From Miltoncostaea oceani (GTDB lineage: Bacteria > Actinomycetota > Thermoleophilia > Miltoncostaeales > Miltoncostaeaceae), in the NCBI RefSeq assembly GCF_018141545.1, contig NZ_CP064356.1, forward strand, positions 310,001 through 374,000: DNA of 64,000 nt, given 5' to 3'. The position numbers were made by a program, and so were the translations under genes. The notes under the pieces were generated by a model, which saw only the letters and a list, made by a program, of their open reading frames with translations, did not search any database and was not told the DNA's origin. Shown piece after piece: positions 16,189-25,037 of the stretch. Each line of letters starts with the position of its first letter. The first letter of the stretch is position 1.

Positions 16189-18951
16189 ATGGCCACCCAC
16201 GCACCCACCCACTCGCACCAGCACGGGCACGACCACCACATGGACCCGCGCCCGCTCTCCTACTGGTGGAAGCGCGCGGTCGTGTGGACCATCGCCGGCT
16301 TCATGCTCGGCATGACGGTCGTCTTCCTCGGCCGCACCCTCTTCGGCAACACGCCGACGTGGGAGCCCCAGGTCTACTGGACCTTCGCGTCCGCGCTCGC
16401 CGCGATCGGCTTCACGATCGGCATCGGCTGCTGGGACTACTGGTGGCGCTGGATGACCGGCCGGCAGGTCGACCCCGAGGACCACTCGCTCCACGGGGCC
16501 GAGAGCTGGAAGGACTACTTCAAGGCCAACACCGATCACAAGGTGATCGGCATCCAGTACATGGTGGCCGTCTTCTTCTTCTTCGCGGTCGGCGGCATCT
16601 TCGCGCTGCTGGTCCGTGCGGAGCTGGCGGACTCCGGCCAGACGATCGGCGACGCCGAGACGTACAACGGGCTCTTCAGCGTGCACGCGGCGCTGATGAT
16701 CTTCCTGTTCGTCATCCCGTCGTTCGTCGGCCTCTCGAACTACGTGCTGCCGATCATGATCGGCGCCAAGGACATGGCGTTCCCGCGCCTGAACGCCCTG
16801 TCGTTCTGGCTGCTGATCCCCGGCGGCGTGATGCTCGCCATCTCGCCCGCCTTCGGCGCCTTCTCCGCCGGGTGGACCGCCTACACGCCGCTCGCGACCC
16901 AGGGCGGCACCGGGACGACGCTCTTCGAGGTCGGCGTCCAGATCATCGGCGCCAGCTCGATCATGGGGGCGATCAACTTCCTGGTCACCATCTTCACGAT
17001 GCGCGCGCCGGGCATGACCGTGTGGCGGATGCCGCTGCTGGTCTGGGCCCAGGCGACGACGTCGGCCCTGGTGGTGTTCGGCACGCCGTTCATCGCCGGC
17101 TCGCAGTTCATGACGCTCTTCGACCGCGTCATGGGGACGAACTTCTTCGACCCCACCGGCGGCGGCGACGTGATCATGTACCAGCACGTCTTCTGGTTCT
17201 ACTCGCACCCGGCCGTCTACATCATGATCCTGCCCGGGTTCGGGATCATCAGCGAGGTCATCGCGACCCACTCGCGCAAGCCGATCTTCGGCTACCGGGC
17301 GCTCGCGTTCTCGACCGTCGCGATCGCCGTCCTCGGCTTCGGCGTCTGGGCGCACCACATGTTCGTCAGCGGCATGGCCGCGTGGCTGCGCGTGCCCATG
17401 ATGATCACCACGATCATCATCGCGGTGCCCACGGGCGTGAAGGTGTTCTCGTGGCTCGGGACACTGTGGGGCGGGAAGATCCACCTGCGGACGCCGATGC
17501 TCTTCGCGCTCGGCTTCATCACGACGTTCGTGATCGGCGGCCTCTCCGGGGTCATGCTCGGCACGATCCCCGTGGACATCCAGGTGACCGACACCTACTT
17601 CGTGGTGGCCCACATCCACTACGTGTTCGTCGGCGGCAGCCTCTTCACGATCATGGCCGGCGTGTACCACTGGTTCCCGAAGATGACCGGCAGGATGTAC
17701 AACGAGCGCCTCGGGGTCCTGAGCTTCTGGATCACGTTCGTCGGCTTCAACGCGACGTTCCTGCCGATGCACTGGCTCGGCCTGCACGGCATGCCCCGCC
17801 GCGTCGCCACCTACGACGACCGCTTCGGCACGCTCAACGCGATCATCAGCGGCGCCTCGCTGATCATGGGCGTCGGGATGCTGGTCTTCGCCTACAACAT
17901 CATCCAGTCGTGGCGGAAGGGCCCCGCCGCCCCGTGGAACCCCTGGCGCGGCCGGTCGCTCGAGTGGCTCGTGTCGTCCCCGCCGTCGCTGTTCAACTTC
18001 GAGGCGACGCCCCAGGTGGTCGGCGGCCCGTACCAGTACGGCGTCCCCGGCGCGCGCCACGCGGTCGTGTTCGCCCCCGAGGAGATCGGCGGCGAGCTCA
18101 CCGAGACGGAGCGGCGCACGATCCTGGTCATCGCCCGCGAGACCGTCGCGTCCGGCGCGCTCATCGACGAGCTCCGCCGCCGCGCCGGGGAGGGCCTCTG
18201 GCGCTTCACGATCGCCGTCCCGACCGAGGGTTCCGACCGCAGGGCCGCCGAGCGCCGCCTGCAGGTGACGCTCTCCGTGCTGGCCGAGGCCGGCATCGAC
18301 GCGAGCGGCATCGTGGTGGACGGCGACCCGTTCGCGGCCTACGCCACCGTCAGCACCGACGAGGACCTCCACGAGGTCATCCTCGCGACCTACCCGACGG
18401 GCCGCTCCGGCTGGATGGCCGACGACATGGTCGACCGCCTCCGCAAGGTCACGAACCTCGGCATCACCCGCGTCGTCGTGCGGCCCGAGGAGGCGACCGA
18501 GCCCCTCGCGCGTCCCGGCGTCACCCGGGTGGCCGTCGTCGCGGACGACGCCCTCGGCGGCTCCGCGCTGGTCGAGGCCCTCCGCGACCGCGCCGACGCC
18601 CAGCCGCTGGCCGCCGTCATCCTCTACCCGATGGCCCTCGACGGCCCCGGCTGGACGGACGAGGCCGAGGAGACCCGGTCCGCCGCCACCGAGCGCGTCC
18701 GGCGCGCCATCGAGGGCCTGCAGGCCGTCGGCGTCCAGGCGCGCGGCGAGGTGCTGGACGGCGACGCCGCCGTCGCCGCCCGCGTCGCGACCGCCGACCA
18801 CGCAGCCGACCTCATCCTGATCGCCGCCACCCGTGGCGGGAGGCTGGCCTCCGACGACGCGCTGGCGGCCGTCCGGAGCGCGGCGGGCGCCACGCCCGTC
18901 GAGCAGATCGTCGTCGATGCGGGGGCCCCGGCCTCCCCGTCCGGGAGCTAG
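16189..18951 (+). CDS. ctaD: Cytochrome c oxidase subunit I (type A2) with C-terminal tandem UspA-like domains
   Basis: 920 residues, against 530-600 for ordinary subunit I. Residues 1-115 hold a His-rich start (HSHQHGHDHH) and two extra membrane helices (about 31-52 and 63-82). The oxidase core (about 116-610) has all ligands: His166 and His477 (haem a), His475 (a3), and His340, His389, His390 (CuB). The motif YSHPAVY (338-344) keeps the cross-linked Tyr344 and has YS with Ala where type A1 enzymes have the D-channel Glu, so this is type A2. Residues about 643-760 and 777-914 are two soluble alpha/beta domains resembling universal stress proteins (TILVIARETVASG; VTRVAVVADDALGG). GAGGA precedes ATG 16189. 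It reduces O2 and pumps protons; the role of the tail is unknown. Confidence 0.95.
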   Translation: MATHAPTHSHQHGHDHHMDPRPLSYWWKRAVVWTIAGFMLGMTVVFLGRTLFGNTPTWEPQVYWTFASALAAIGFTIGIGCWDYWWRWMTGRQVDPEDHSLHGAESWKDYFKANTDHKVIGIQYMVAVFFFFAVGGIFALLVRAELADSGQTIGDAETYNGLFSVHAALMIFLFVIPSFVGLSNYVLPIMIGAKDMAFPRLNALSFWLLIPGGVMLAISPAFGAFSAGWTAYTPLATQGGTGTTLFEVGVQIIGASSIMGAINFLVTIFTMRAPGMTVWRMPLLVWAQATTSALVVFGTPFIAGSQFMTLFDRVMGTNFFDPTGGGDVIMYQHVFWFYSHPAVYIMILPGFGIISEVIATHSRKPIFGYRALAFSTVAIAVLGFGVWAHHMFVSGMAAWLRVPMMITTIIIAVPTGVKVFSWLGTLWGGKIHLRTPMLFALGFITTFVIGGLSGVMLGTIPVDIQVTDTYFVVAHIHYVFVGGSLFTIMAGVYHWFPKMTGRMYNERLGVLSFWITFVGFNATFLPMHWLGLHGMPRRVATYDDRFGTLNAIISGASLIMGVGMLVFAYNIIQSWRKGPAAPWNPWRGRSLEWLVSSPPSLFNFEATPQVVGGPYQYGVPGARHAVVFAPEEIGGELTETERRTILVIARETVASGALIDELRRRAGEGLWRFTIAVPTEGSDRRAAERRLQVTLSVLAEAGIDASGIVVDGDPFAAYATVSTDEDLHEVILATYPTGRSGWMADDMVDRLRKVTNLGITRVVVRPEEATEPLARPGVTRVAVVADDALGGSALVEALRDRADAQPLAAVILYPMALDGPGWTDEAEETRSAATERVRRAIEGLQAVGVQARGEVLDGDAAVAARVATADHAADLILIAATRGGRLASDDALAAVRSAAGATPVEQIVVDAGAPASPSGS

Positions 18952-18954
18952 CGC

Positions 18955-19584
18955 ATGGCCACGACCGAGCACGAGGTCCACGCGCCGGCGTCGGGGGCCA
19001 CGCCCCCGCCCTCGCGGGGCAGCCAGATCAGCATGGGCATGCTCTCGATGATCTTCTTCATCGGGTCCGAGGTGATGCTCTTCGGCTCCCTCTTCGCCGC
19101 CTACTTCTTCGTGCGCTTCAACGTCGCCGACCAGTGGCCGCCGCTGAACGCCGAGGGCGAGCCGTTCGAGCTGCCGAAGGTCCTCACCGGCCTCAACACC
19201 CTGATCCTGGTCGCCTCCAGCTTCACGCTCCACTGGGGCGAGCACCGGCTCAAGCACTACAACGACCGCAAGGGCCTCGAGCGCGGCCTGCTGGTCACGC
19301 TGTTCCTGGGCGCGACCTTCCTGATCATCCAGATCAACGAGTACATCCACCTGGGCTTCACGCCCCAGGACCAGGCGTTCGGCGCGACCTTCTACACGCT
19401 GACCGGCTTCCACGGCCTGCACGTGTTCGTCGGCCTGACGCTGCTCACCCTCGCGTTCATCCGGGTGAAGAAGGCGCACGACTTCACGCCCCAGTGGGCG
19501 ACGCCGCTCGCGGCCGCCAGCCTGTACTGGCACTTCGTCGACGTGGTCTGGGTCCTGCTCTTCGTCCTCGTCTACCTCATATGA
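18955..19584 (+). CDS. ctaE: Cytochrome c oxidase subunit III
   Basis: 209 residues with five predicted membrane helices, the short five-helix bacterial form. Signature stretches are IGSEVMLFGSLFAAYFFVRF, GFHGLHVFVGLTLL and LYWHFVDVVWVLLFVLVYL at the C-terminus. ATG 18955 is 3 bases after the ctaD stop. It stabilises subunit I and sustains proton uptake. The stop overlaps the next gene as ATGA, so ctaC-ctaD-ctaE-cytochrome form one operon. No separate subunit IV gene is seen; the extra helices at the N-terminus of CtaD might replace it (inference). Confidence 0.94.
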   Translation: MATTEHEVHAPASGATPPPSRGSQISMGMLSMIFFIGSEVMLFGSLFAAYFFVRFNVADQWPPLNAEGEPFELPKVLTGLNTLILVASSFTLHWGEHRLKHYNDRKGLERGLLVTLFLGATFLIIQINEYIHLGFTPQDQAFGATFYTLTGFHGLHVFVGLTLLTLAFIRVKKAHDFTPQWATPLAAASLYWHFVDVVWVLLFVLVYLI

Positions 19585-20030
19585 GAGGGGCTCGTGTGCG
19601 TCACACCGGCCGCGTGGCCGTGGCCATCGCGCTCGGAGCAGGCGTGCTCGCGCTCGCCGGCTGCGGGGGCGACGACTTCGCGGACGCCGACCTGGAGGCG
19701 GGCAAGCAGACCTTCGCGACCGCCTGCGCGGGTTGCCACACGCTGAACGACGCGGGGACGCCCCCCGCGAACATCGGCCCGAACCTGGACGACTCGTTCC
19801 GCGCCGCCCGCGAGGTCGGGATGAGCGACGAGCAGTTCGCCGGCGTGGTGCAGCGCTGGATCCGCATCGCCCAGAAGCCCATGCCGCGCGACCTCGTCGT
19901 CGGTGAGGACGCCCGCAACGTGTCCGCCTACATCGCCGCGGTCGCCGGGGTCGGTGGCGAGAGCACCGTGCGGCCGGCGAACCCGACCCCCGAGGTCCCC
20001 CGGGAGTCGCGCCAGGACCAGAACGACTAG
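19581..20030 (+). CDS. Cytochrome c lipoprotein, probable electron donor to the oxidase
   Basis: 149 residues. A type II signal peptide ends LALAGC (lipidated Cys28), then a single class I cytochrome c domain with haem motif CAGCH (Cys49, Cys52, His53) and a probable distal Met ligand in QKPMPRDLV. The C-terminus is a Pro/Glu-rich tail. It is anchored to the outer face of the membrane and most likely carries electrons from the quinol oxidising complex to CuA, replacing the cytochrome domain missing from CtaC. ATG 19581 overlaps the ctaE stop; GTG 19596 is an alternative. Its maturation depends on the ccm genes at 25.9-28.2 kb. Confidence 0.9.
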   Translation: MRGARVRHTGRVAVAIALGAGVLALAGCGGDDFADADLEAGKQTFATACAGCHTLNDAGTPPANIGPNLDDSFRAAREVGMSDEQFAGVVQRWIRIAQKPMPRDLVVGEDARNVSAYIAAVAGVGGESTVRPANPTPEVPRESRQDQND

Positions 20031-20069
20031 GGCGCGACGCGCCGCCTCCCGCCGGATGGGCCGATCGGC

Positions 20070-20774
20070 GTGAGCGGCCGCCTGGAGGGGACGAGGATCG
20101 TGGTGACCGGGGCCTCCCGCGGCCTCGGCCGCGCGGTGGCGGAGGGCGTCGCCGCGGAGGGTGCGTCGCTGGTCGTGACGGCGACGTCGCCGGAACGCCT
20201 GGAGGCGACCCGCGCCGCGGTGCGCGCCCGCGGCGGCGAGGCGCACCCGGTGGGACTCGACCTGCGCGACCGCGTCTCGGTGGCCGCGGCCGCCGCCCAG
20301 TCGCTGTCCGCCCTCGGGCGGGTCGACGTGCTCGTCAACAACGCGAGCCTGCTGGGCGAGCGCATGCCCCTCGAGACGTACCCCGCGGAGACGTGGGACG
20401 AGGTCATGGCCGTCAACGCCACCGGCACCCTCGCGCTGATCCAGGCGCTGCTGCCGGGGATCGCCGACGACGGCGCGATCGTGAACGTCACCTCCGGGGC
20501 GGCGGGCCGCGCGGGGTGGGGCGCCTACGCCGTCTCCAAGCTCGCGCTCGAGGGGATCACGGGGATGCTGCGGGAGGAGCTCGCCGACCGCCGCATCCGC
20601 TGCGTCGCGGTCAACCCCGGCGGCCTGCGCACCACCATGCGCGCCGCCGCCTACCCGGACGAGGACCCCGCCACCGTCCCGCACCCCTCCACCGTCGTCG
20701 AGCCGTTCATCGCGATCGCCGCGGGCGCCGACCCCGGCCCCCGCATCGACGCCGCCACGTGGGGCGGCCGGTGA
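20070..20774 (+). CDS. Short-chain dehydrogenase/reductase (SDR)
   Basis: 234 residues, classical SDR. NAD(P)-binding TGASRGLGRAV at the N-terminus, NNAS motif, catalytic Ser in VNVTSGAAGRAG and YAVSK with Tyr and Lys. An Arg-free beta2 end (TATSPERLEAT) makes cofactor preference hard to call. Substrate unknown. GTG 20070 lies 39 bases after the cytochrome gene, and the stop overlaps the dipeptidase start (GTGA). The two may form a unit, but no shared pathway is obvious. Confidence 0.88.
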   Translation: MSGRLEGTRIVVTGASRGLGRAVAEGVAAEGASLVVTATSPERLEATRAAVRARGGEAHPVGLDLRDRVSVAAAAAQSLSALGRVDVLVNNASLLGERMPLETYPAETWDEVMAVNATGTLALIQALLPGIADDGAIVNVTSGAAGRAGWGAYAVSKLALEGITGMLREELADRRIRCVAVNPGGLRTTMRAAAYPDEDPATVPHPSTVVEPFIAIAAGADPGPRIDAATWGGR

Positions 20775-21448
20775 GGCCGATCCCGCCCCTCGCGTCGACC
20801 GAGGGCTGGCGCGAGGTGGACATCGTCCCGCGCGCCGAGCCGCTCGTGCGGGTCGCCGACATCGGGGGGCGCGTCCACGACGACCCCCGGTACCTCGCCG
20901 CCGGCCTCCCCGGCGCCCTGCCGGAGGGGTGGGTGCGGGAGGACGTCGCCCGCCGCCTCGCCGCCGTCGCCGCGGGGCTGCCGGACGGCATGACCCTCGT
21001 CGTGTGGGACGGCTACCGCCCCATCGCGACGCAGGCCGCGCTGTACGACACGTACCTCGACGAGCTCACGATGGTGCACCCCGACTGGCCGGCCGACGCC
21101 CTCGAGGACGCCGCCGCCCGCTACGTGACCCCGCCCTCGCGGTCGGTGGAGGCGCCCCCGCCGCACCTCACCGGCGGCGCCGTCGACCTCACCCTCGGCG
21201 ACGCCGACGGCCGACCCCTCGACATGGGGACGTCGTTCGACGCCTTCGTCGCCGAGGCCGGCGCCCGCGCGCTCGAGGACGTCCCCGGCCCCGCCCGGGA
21301 CCTGCGGCGCATCCTGTTCTGGGCGATGTCGGAGCACGGCTTCACCGCCTACGCCGAGGAGTGGTGGCACTACGACCACGGCGACCAGTTCTGGGCGCTC
21401 GCGACCGGCCGCCCCGCCCACTACGGCGCCGCCGACCCCCCGGGGTAG
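20771..21448 (+). CDS. D-alanyl-D-alanine dipeptidase, VanX/DdpX family
   Basis: 225 residues. The zinc-dependent M15D motif is present: PPHLTGGAVDL (SxHxxGxAxD-type, with His and Asp ligands) and EEWWHYDHGDQFWAL (catalytic Glu and third His ligand). VWDGYRPIATQ supplies the conserved Arg. It hydrolyses D-Ala-D-Ala. In the absence of vanH/vanA neighbours, a role in peptidoglycan recycling or D-Ala nutrition is more likely than glycopeptide resistance. GTG 20771 overlaps the SDR stop. No signal peptide, so it is cytoplasmic. Confidence 0.88.
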   Translation: MRPIPPLASTEGWREVDIVPRAEPLVRVADIGGRVHDDPRYLAAGLPGALPEGWVREDVARRLAAVAAGLPDGMTLVVWDGYRPIATQAALYDTYLDELTMVHPDWPADALEDAAARYVTPPSRSVEAPPPHLTGGAVDLTLGDADGRPLDMGTSFDAFVAEAGARALEDVPGPARDLRRILFWAMSEHGFTAYAEEWWHYDHGDQFWALATGRPAHYGAADPPG

Positions 21449-21497
21449 GCCGGAAGGTCGAGGGGGATCCCTCACGCGCCGACCGCGGCCCCGGCAC

Positions 21498-21503
21498 TAG
21501 CGT
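21498..21503 (+). promoter_or_regulatory. TAGCGT -10 box upstream of two small genes
   Basis: CTAGCGT lies 38 bases before ATG 21541. The same CTAGCGT heptamer precedes the DsbA-like gene (37355) and the acetoacetate-decarboxylase-like gene (41343), and TAGCGT precedes the minus-strand MFS gene (46265). That repeated use supports it as this genome's vegetative -10 sequence. Confidence 0.45.
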
Positions 21504-21540
21504 CGGGCCGCAACGGTGGCCAGTGAGGGGAGCGCGAGCG

Positions 21541-21750
21541 ATGAGTGCCCGGCACGACGAGCGGTGGACCTCCGCGTCCCGCGACGAGGCGCGCGAGGAG
21601 CCGGTCCTCGACCGGCTGGGTCCCCCCGGCTGGCGGGAGTTCACCGCCGCCCGCCACCGGTTCGAGACGACCCTCGCGGTCCAGGGGCTGGAGCGCGCGT
21701 TCGCGCGGAACGGAGCCGCCGACGCGCCCCGCCGGCGCGCCGACCCGTGA
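21541..21750 (+). CDS. Small hypothetical protein, 69 residues
   Basis: A short charged soluble protein (MSARHDERWTSASRDEAREE start) with a middle segment LGPPGWREFTAARHRFETTL. AGGGGAGCG lies 8-14 bases upstream of ATG 21541 as a ribosome-binding site. No known domain. GTGA couples it to the next gene, and a TAGCGT promoter precedes it. The coupling and GC-rich third positions support a real gene, but function cannot be assigned. Confidence 0.55.
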   Translation: MSARHDERWTSASRDEAREEPVLDRLGPPGWREFTAARHRFETTLAVQGLERAFARNGAADAPRRRADP

Positions 21751-22187
21751 CCCTCACCGGCGCCGTCGCGCGCTACCACGACGCCTGGAACGACCACGAC
21801 GCCGCGGCCTGCGCGGGCTGCTTCACCCCTGACGGCGTCCGCACGTGGTTCGTCCGCCCGCCGGGGTCCGCCCCGGGCGACCCCTTCCCGACCTTCACCG
21901 GGCGCCCGGCGATCGCCGAGGGGATCGCGGACTTCCTGCAGGGGGTGCCGGACCTCGTGCTCGAGGTCGACGCCCTGAGCGAGGGGAGCGACGAGAGGGT
22001 GTGGACAGAGTGGCGGGTGACCGGCACCCTGGGCGCGGCGTGGAGCGACCCCGCGGCGCGCGGACGCACCCTCGACCTCGTGGGGGTGTCGGTCTTCCGT
22101 GTGGCGCCCGGCGGCCTCGCCGAGGAGCGCGTCTACTGGGACTCCGTGCTGCTGACACCGGGGTCGGAGCGCGCCTTCACCGCCTGA
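21747..22187 (+). CDS. SnoaL-like/NTF2-fold protein
   Basis: 146 residues. It opens VARYHDAWNDHDAAACAGCF, the typical NTF2/SnoaL-like helix-1 pattern, followed by FTGRPAIAEGIADFLQGVPD and a beta sheet ending FRVAPGGLAEERVYWDS. These proteins bind small hydrophobic ligands or catalyse isomerase-type reactions; the substrate is unknown. GTG 21747 overlaps the preceding small gene. The last 11 bases overlap the convergent LuxR gene. Confidence 0.8.
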   Translation: MTLTGAVARYHDAWNDHDAAACAGCFTPDGVRTWFVRPPGSAPGDPFPTFTGRPAIAEGIADFLQGVPDLVLEVDALSEGSDERVWTEWRVTGTLGAAWSDPAARGRTLDLVGVSVFRVAPGGLAEERVYWDSVLLTPGSERAFTA

Positions 22188-24957
22188 GCGCCCCGGTCGC
22201 GACGTGGCGCGCCAGCTCGGTGCGGGACCGCACGCCGAGTTTGCGGTAGATGCTCCCGAGGTGGCGCTCGACCGTCTTCTCCGAGAGGAAGAGGCGGCCG
22301 GCGACCTCCCTGTTGGTCGCGCCCTCGGCGACCGCGAGGGCGATCTGCAGCTCCCGCGGCGACAGATCCTCGCCGGGGCGCCCCCCCGCGCGCGGTCGCA
22401 GGCGGGCGCCGCTCGCGGCGATCTCCTCGCGCGCCTGGCGCGACCACGGCTGGGCGCCGAGGTCCTCGAAGACCGCCAGCGCCCGCTCGAGGTGCATCCG
22501 CGCGTCCGTCCGGCGTCCCGCGCGCCGCAGGCGGGCGCCGTACGCGAGCTCGGTGCGCGCCCGGTCGAACGGGAGGGGGAGGCGCCCGTGCAGCCGGAGG
22601 GCCTCGCCGAAGTGGCGGTCGAGGTCGTCATCGATGAGCCCGCGGCACCGGTGGGTCACCGCCAGCGCCCAGACGCCGCCGGTGCGGTGGGCCTGCTCGG
22701 ACAGGGTCGCGAGCACCCGGCGGGCGTCGTGGACGCGCCCCGCACGCACGTAGGCCTCCACCAGATCCGGCTGCCACGGGACCGTGGCGGGCTCCGCGAG
22801 TCCGTGCCGCAGTGTGTCCGCCTCCAACCGGGCCAGGTCCCCGACGGCCCGCTGCGGGTCGCCCTCCCCGAGCGAGGCGAAGCCCAGGGCGGCGCGGGCG
22901 TAGGTCTCCGCCGACGCGACGCGCAGCCGTTCCGCGACCTCCAGGGTCTCGGACGCCCGCCGGCGCGCGTCGTCGGTCAGGCCCAGGCCCCCCTCGACGC
23001 AGGCCAGGGACGCCGCGGCGTACCCCGACGGACCCATCTGACCCGTCTCGGCGAGCAGGGCGAGCGCCTCCTCGCCGCGGGACCGGGCACGGCCCCATCG
23101 CCCGAGGCGGAAGTCCATCTCGCACCCGAAGGCCAGCACGAAGCCGAGGAACCCCACGGCGGCGGATGCCCTTCCCTGATCGATCCACTGATCCAGTCGT
23201 GCATCGGTCACCTCGTAGTCGCCGAGCCAGCCGCGCCAGGACGCCGACAGGACGACCATCTGGCCGACGGGCGAGGTGACGTCGACCTCCGCCGTGAGGA
23301 CGTCGAAGCGCTCGAGCAGGGGGCGCGCGGCCCTCGCCTGGCCGCGGAGGACGAGCGTCCCGGCCAGGTATCCGACGAGGCTGGGCACGCGGGTGGGCCC
23401 CTCGGGATCGATGGCGAAGGCCTGCCGCGCGACGGCGAGCGCGGTGTGGCAGTCCCCCGCGATCGTCCGGGTGAGCACCGCGTCGGCGAGCATCGCGGCG
23501 GCCGCCGTCGGCGAGCGGGCCGCCTCGTGCCGGGCCCCCTCGACGAGGGTGCGGAAGGCGCCGTCCAGGTCCCCGGCGAGCAGGGTGACCAATCCGCGCA
23601 GATGGGTCGCGGCGGCTCCGCCGTCGCGCGCGCCCTCGAGCAGGGAGAGGCTCCACGCCGGGCGTCCGGCGGCCATCGCGAGCTCCGTCGCCCGGAGGCG
23701 GCGCGCCGTCGCCGCCGCGGGGTCGCGCGAGAGCGCCGCGGCCCTCTCCAGGGCACCTGCGGCGGCCGAGTACGCCGTGCGCGCGGCGGCCGCCATGGCC
23801 GCCTGCTCGAGGGCGGCCGCGGCCTCCTCGTCGGGACCCAGGGTCGCCTCGGCCAGGTGCCATGCGCGCGCCTCCGCGTCGGAGGCGGGATCGAGCGCGT
23901 CCGCGATCGCGCGATGCGCCGCGCGCCGCTCGGCGGGCGTGGCCAGCTCGCGAACCACCGACCGGAGCACGGGATGCCGCATGCGGGCGGTGCCGCCGGC
24001 GATGACCACCAGCCCGGCCGCCTCCGCCGTGGCGAGGTCCTCCCGGCGTCCGCCCTCCCGCGCGAGGGCGGCGTCGAGCGCGGAGGACCCGGCGTCCTCG
24101 CTGATCGCCACCATGAGGCACGCACGCCGTGCCGGCGCGGGCAGCCGGGCGAGCAGGCTCCGGTAGCTGCGCACGAGGGCCTCGCCCGCCCGCGGCGGCC
24201 GCGGCGGCGCCCTGACGCCGGCCCGTTCGTCCTCGTCGAGGCCGCGGGGCAGCTCGACGAGCGCGAGCGGGTTGCCGCCCGCGTCGTCGAGGAGCGTCCG
24301 GAGCAGGGACTCGTCCGCCCCGGGGAGCGCCGCCCGCAGGAGCCTCCGAGACGACGCCTCGTCCAGTGGCCCCAGCGCGATCTCGTCGATCCCCCCGATG
24401 TCGAGGTCGTCGTGCGGGGCACGACGCGAGGTGGCGACGATCGCCACCGGATCGTCCCCGAGCCGCCGTGCGCAGAACAGCAGGGCCTCGCGGCTGGGGA
24501 CGTCGAGCCAGTGGACGTCATCGACCAGGACGAGGAGCGGGGCCTCAGCGGCGACGACCTCGAGGAGGCCGAGGGCCGCCGCGTACGCCGCGAAGCGGTC
24601 CGGCACCGCCGGGGGGCCGAGGGCCATCGCCGCCTCGATCGCCGTGCGCTGCGCCGGCGGGAGGGCGCCACGCCGGTCGAGGACGGGTCGGAGCACGTCC
24701 GCGAGTCCGGCGAACGCGAGGCTGGCCTCGGACTCGACCCCGCGCGCCGAGAGCGCGCGGACGCCGGTCGCCGCGCTGCGCAGGTCGTCGAGCAGCGCCG
24801 TCTTGCCGATTCCCGGCTCTCCGCGGATCACCACCGCCGCCCCGCGCCCGCGGCGGATGTCCGCGAGGACCTCGCGGAGTCGCGCCCGCTCCCCATCCCG
24901 GCCGATGAGCACGCCCCGATGATCCGACCTCCAACCCCCTCCTGTCGAGATCCGCAT
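22177..24957 (-). CDS. LAL-type LuxR family transcriptional regulator with AAA ATPase domain
   Basis: 926 residues from ATG 24957. N-terminal AAA-16 ATPase with Walker A RGEPGIGKTALL and Walker B LLVLVDDVHWLD, a long helical TPR-like middle, and a C-terminal LuxR/GerE helix-turn-helix: LSPRELQIALAVAEGATNRE, then LSEKTVERHLGSIYRKLGV. LAL regulators act as ATP-dependent, signal-gated activators. The start is uncertain: GTG 24912, immediately before LIGRDGERA, has GGAGG 15 bases upstream and is equally plausible; 25065 is less so. It is divergent from the prenyltransferase-ccm-hem operon, but nothing shows that it regulates that operon. Confidence 0.9.
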   Translation of the reverse strand: MRISTGGGWRSDHRGVLIGRDGERARLREVLADIRRGRGAAVVIRGEPGIGKTALLDDLRSAATGVRALSARGVESEASLAFAGLADVLRPVLDRRGALPPAQRTAIEAAMALGPPAVPDRFAAYAAALGLLEVVAAEAPLLVLVDDVHWLDVPSREALLFCARRLGDDPVAIVATSRRAPHDDLDIGGIDEIALGPLDEASSRRLLRAALPGADESLLRTLLDDAGGNPLALVELPRGLDEDERAGVRAPPRPPRAGEALVRSYRSLLARLPAPARRACLMVAISEDAGSSALDAALAREGGRREDLATAEAAGLVVIAGGTARMRHPVLRSVVRELATPAERRAAHRAIADALDPASDAEARAWHLAEATLGPDEEAAAALEQAAMAAAARTAYSAAAGALERAAALSRDPAAATARRLRATELAMAAGRPAWSLSLLEGARDGGAAATHLRGLVTLLAGDLDGAFRTLVEGARHEAARSPTAAAAMLADAVLTRTIAGDCHTALAVARQAFAIDPEGPTRVPSLVGYLAGTLVLRGQARAARPLLERFDVLTAEVDVTSPVGQMVVLSASWRGWLGDYEVTDARLDQWIDQGRASAAVGFLGFVLAFGCEMDFRLGRWGRARSRGEEALALLAETGQMGPSGYAAASLACVEGGLGLTDDARRRASETLEVAERLRVASAETYARAALGFASLGEGDPQRAVGDLARLEADTLRHGLAEPATVPWQPDLVEAYVRAGRVHDARRVLATLSEQAHRTGGVWALAVTHRCRGLIDDDLDRHFGEALRLHGRLPLPFDRARTELAYGARLRRAGRRTDARMHLERALAVFEDLGAQPWSRQAREEIAASGARLRPRAGGRPGEDLSPRELQIALAVAEGATNREVAGRLFLSEKTVERHLGSIYRKLGVRSRTELARHVATGALRR

Positions 24958-25024
24958 GCCGGAACGTGCGCGTCGCGAGACGATCGGCCGGGTGGGCCCG
25001 TCCGCCGCGCCGGCGGGCCGCGGG

Positions 25025-25030
25025 TAACAT
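25025..25030 (+). promoter_or_regulatory. TAACAT -10 box, leaderless promoter of the prenyltransferase-ccm-hem operon
   Basis: TAACAT followed by 7 bases and GTG 25038. No ribosome-binding site fits between, so transcription probably begins at the start codon. This would drive the whole operon to about 33.4 kb, since all following genes overlap or nearly touch. Confidence 0.55.
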
Positions 25031-25037
25031 CGGAGCG

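Noticed and set aside
17185-17221. Inactive proton pump because the HPEVY glutamate is Ala in subunit I
   Set aside because: The preceding Tyr-Ser (YSHP) is the known alternative of type A2 oxidases, which still pump protons.
16027-19533. 1168-codon minus-strand frame opposite the oxidase genes
   Set aside because: Its translation is a rich mixture of R, G, D, V and H without domains, while the plus strand encodes three recognised oxidase subunits with all ligands.
20771-21448. Vancomycin resistance locus because of the VanX-like gene
   Set aside because: No VanH, VanA/B ligase, VanS or VanR is near; a single dipeptidase is common in peptidoglycan turnover.
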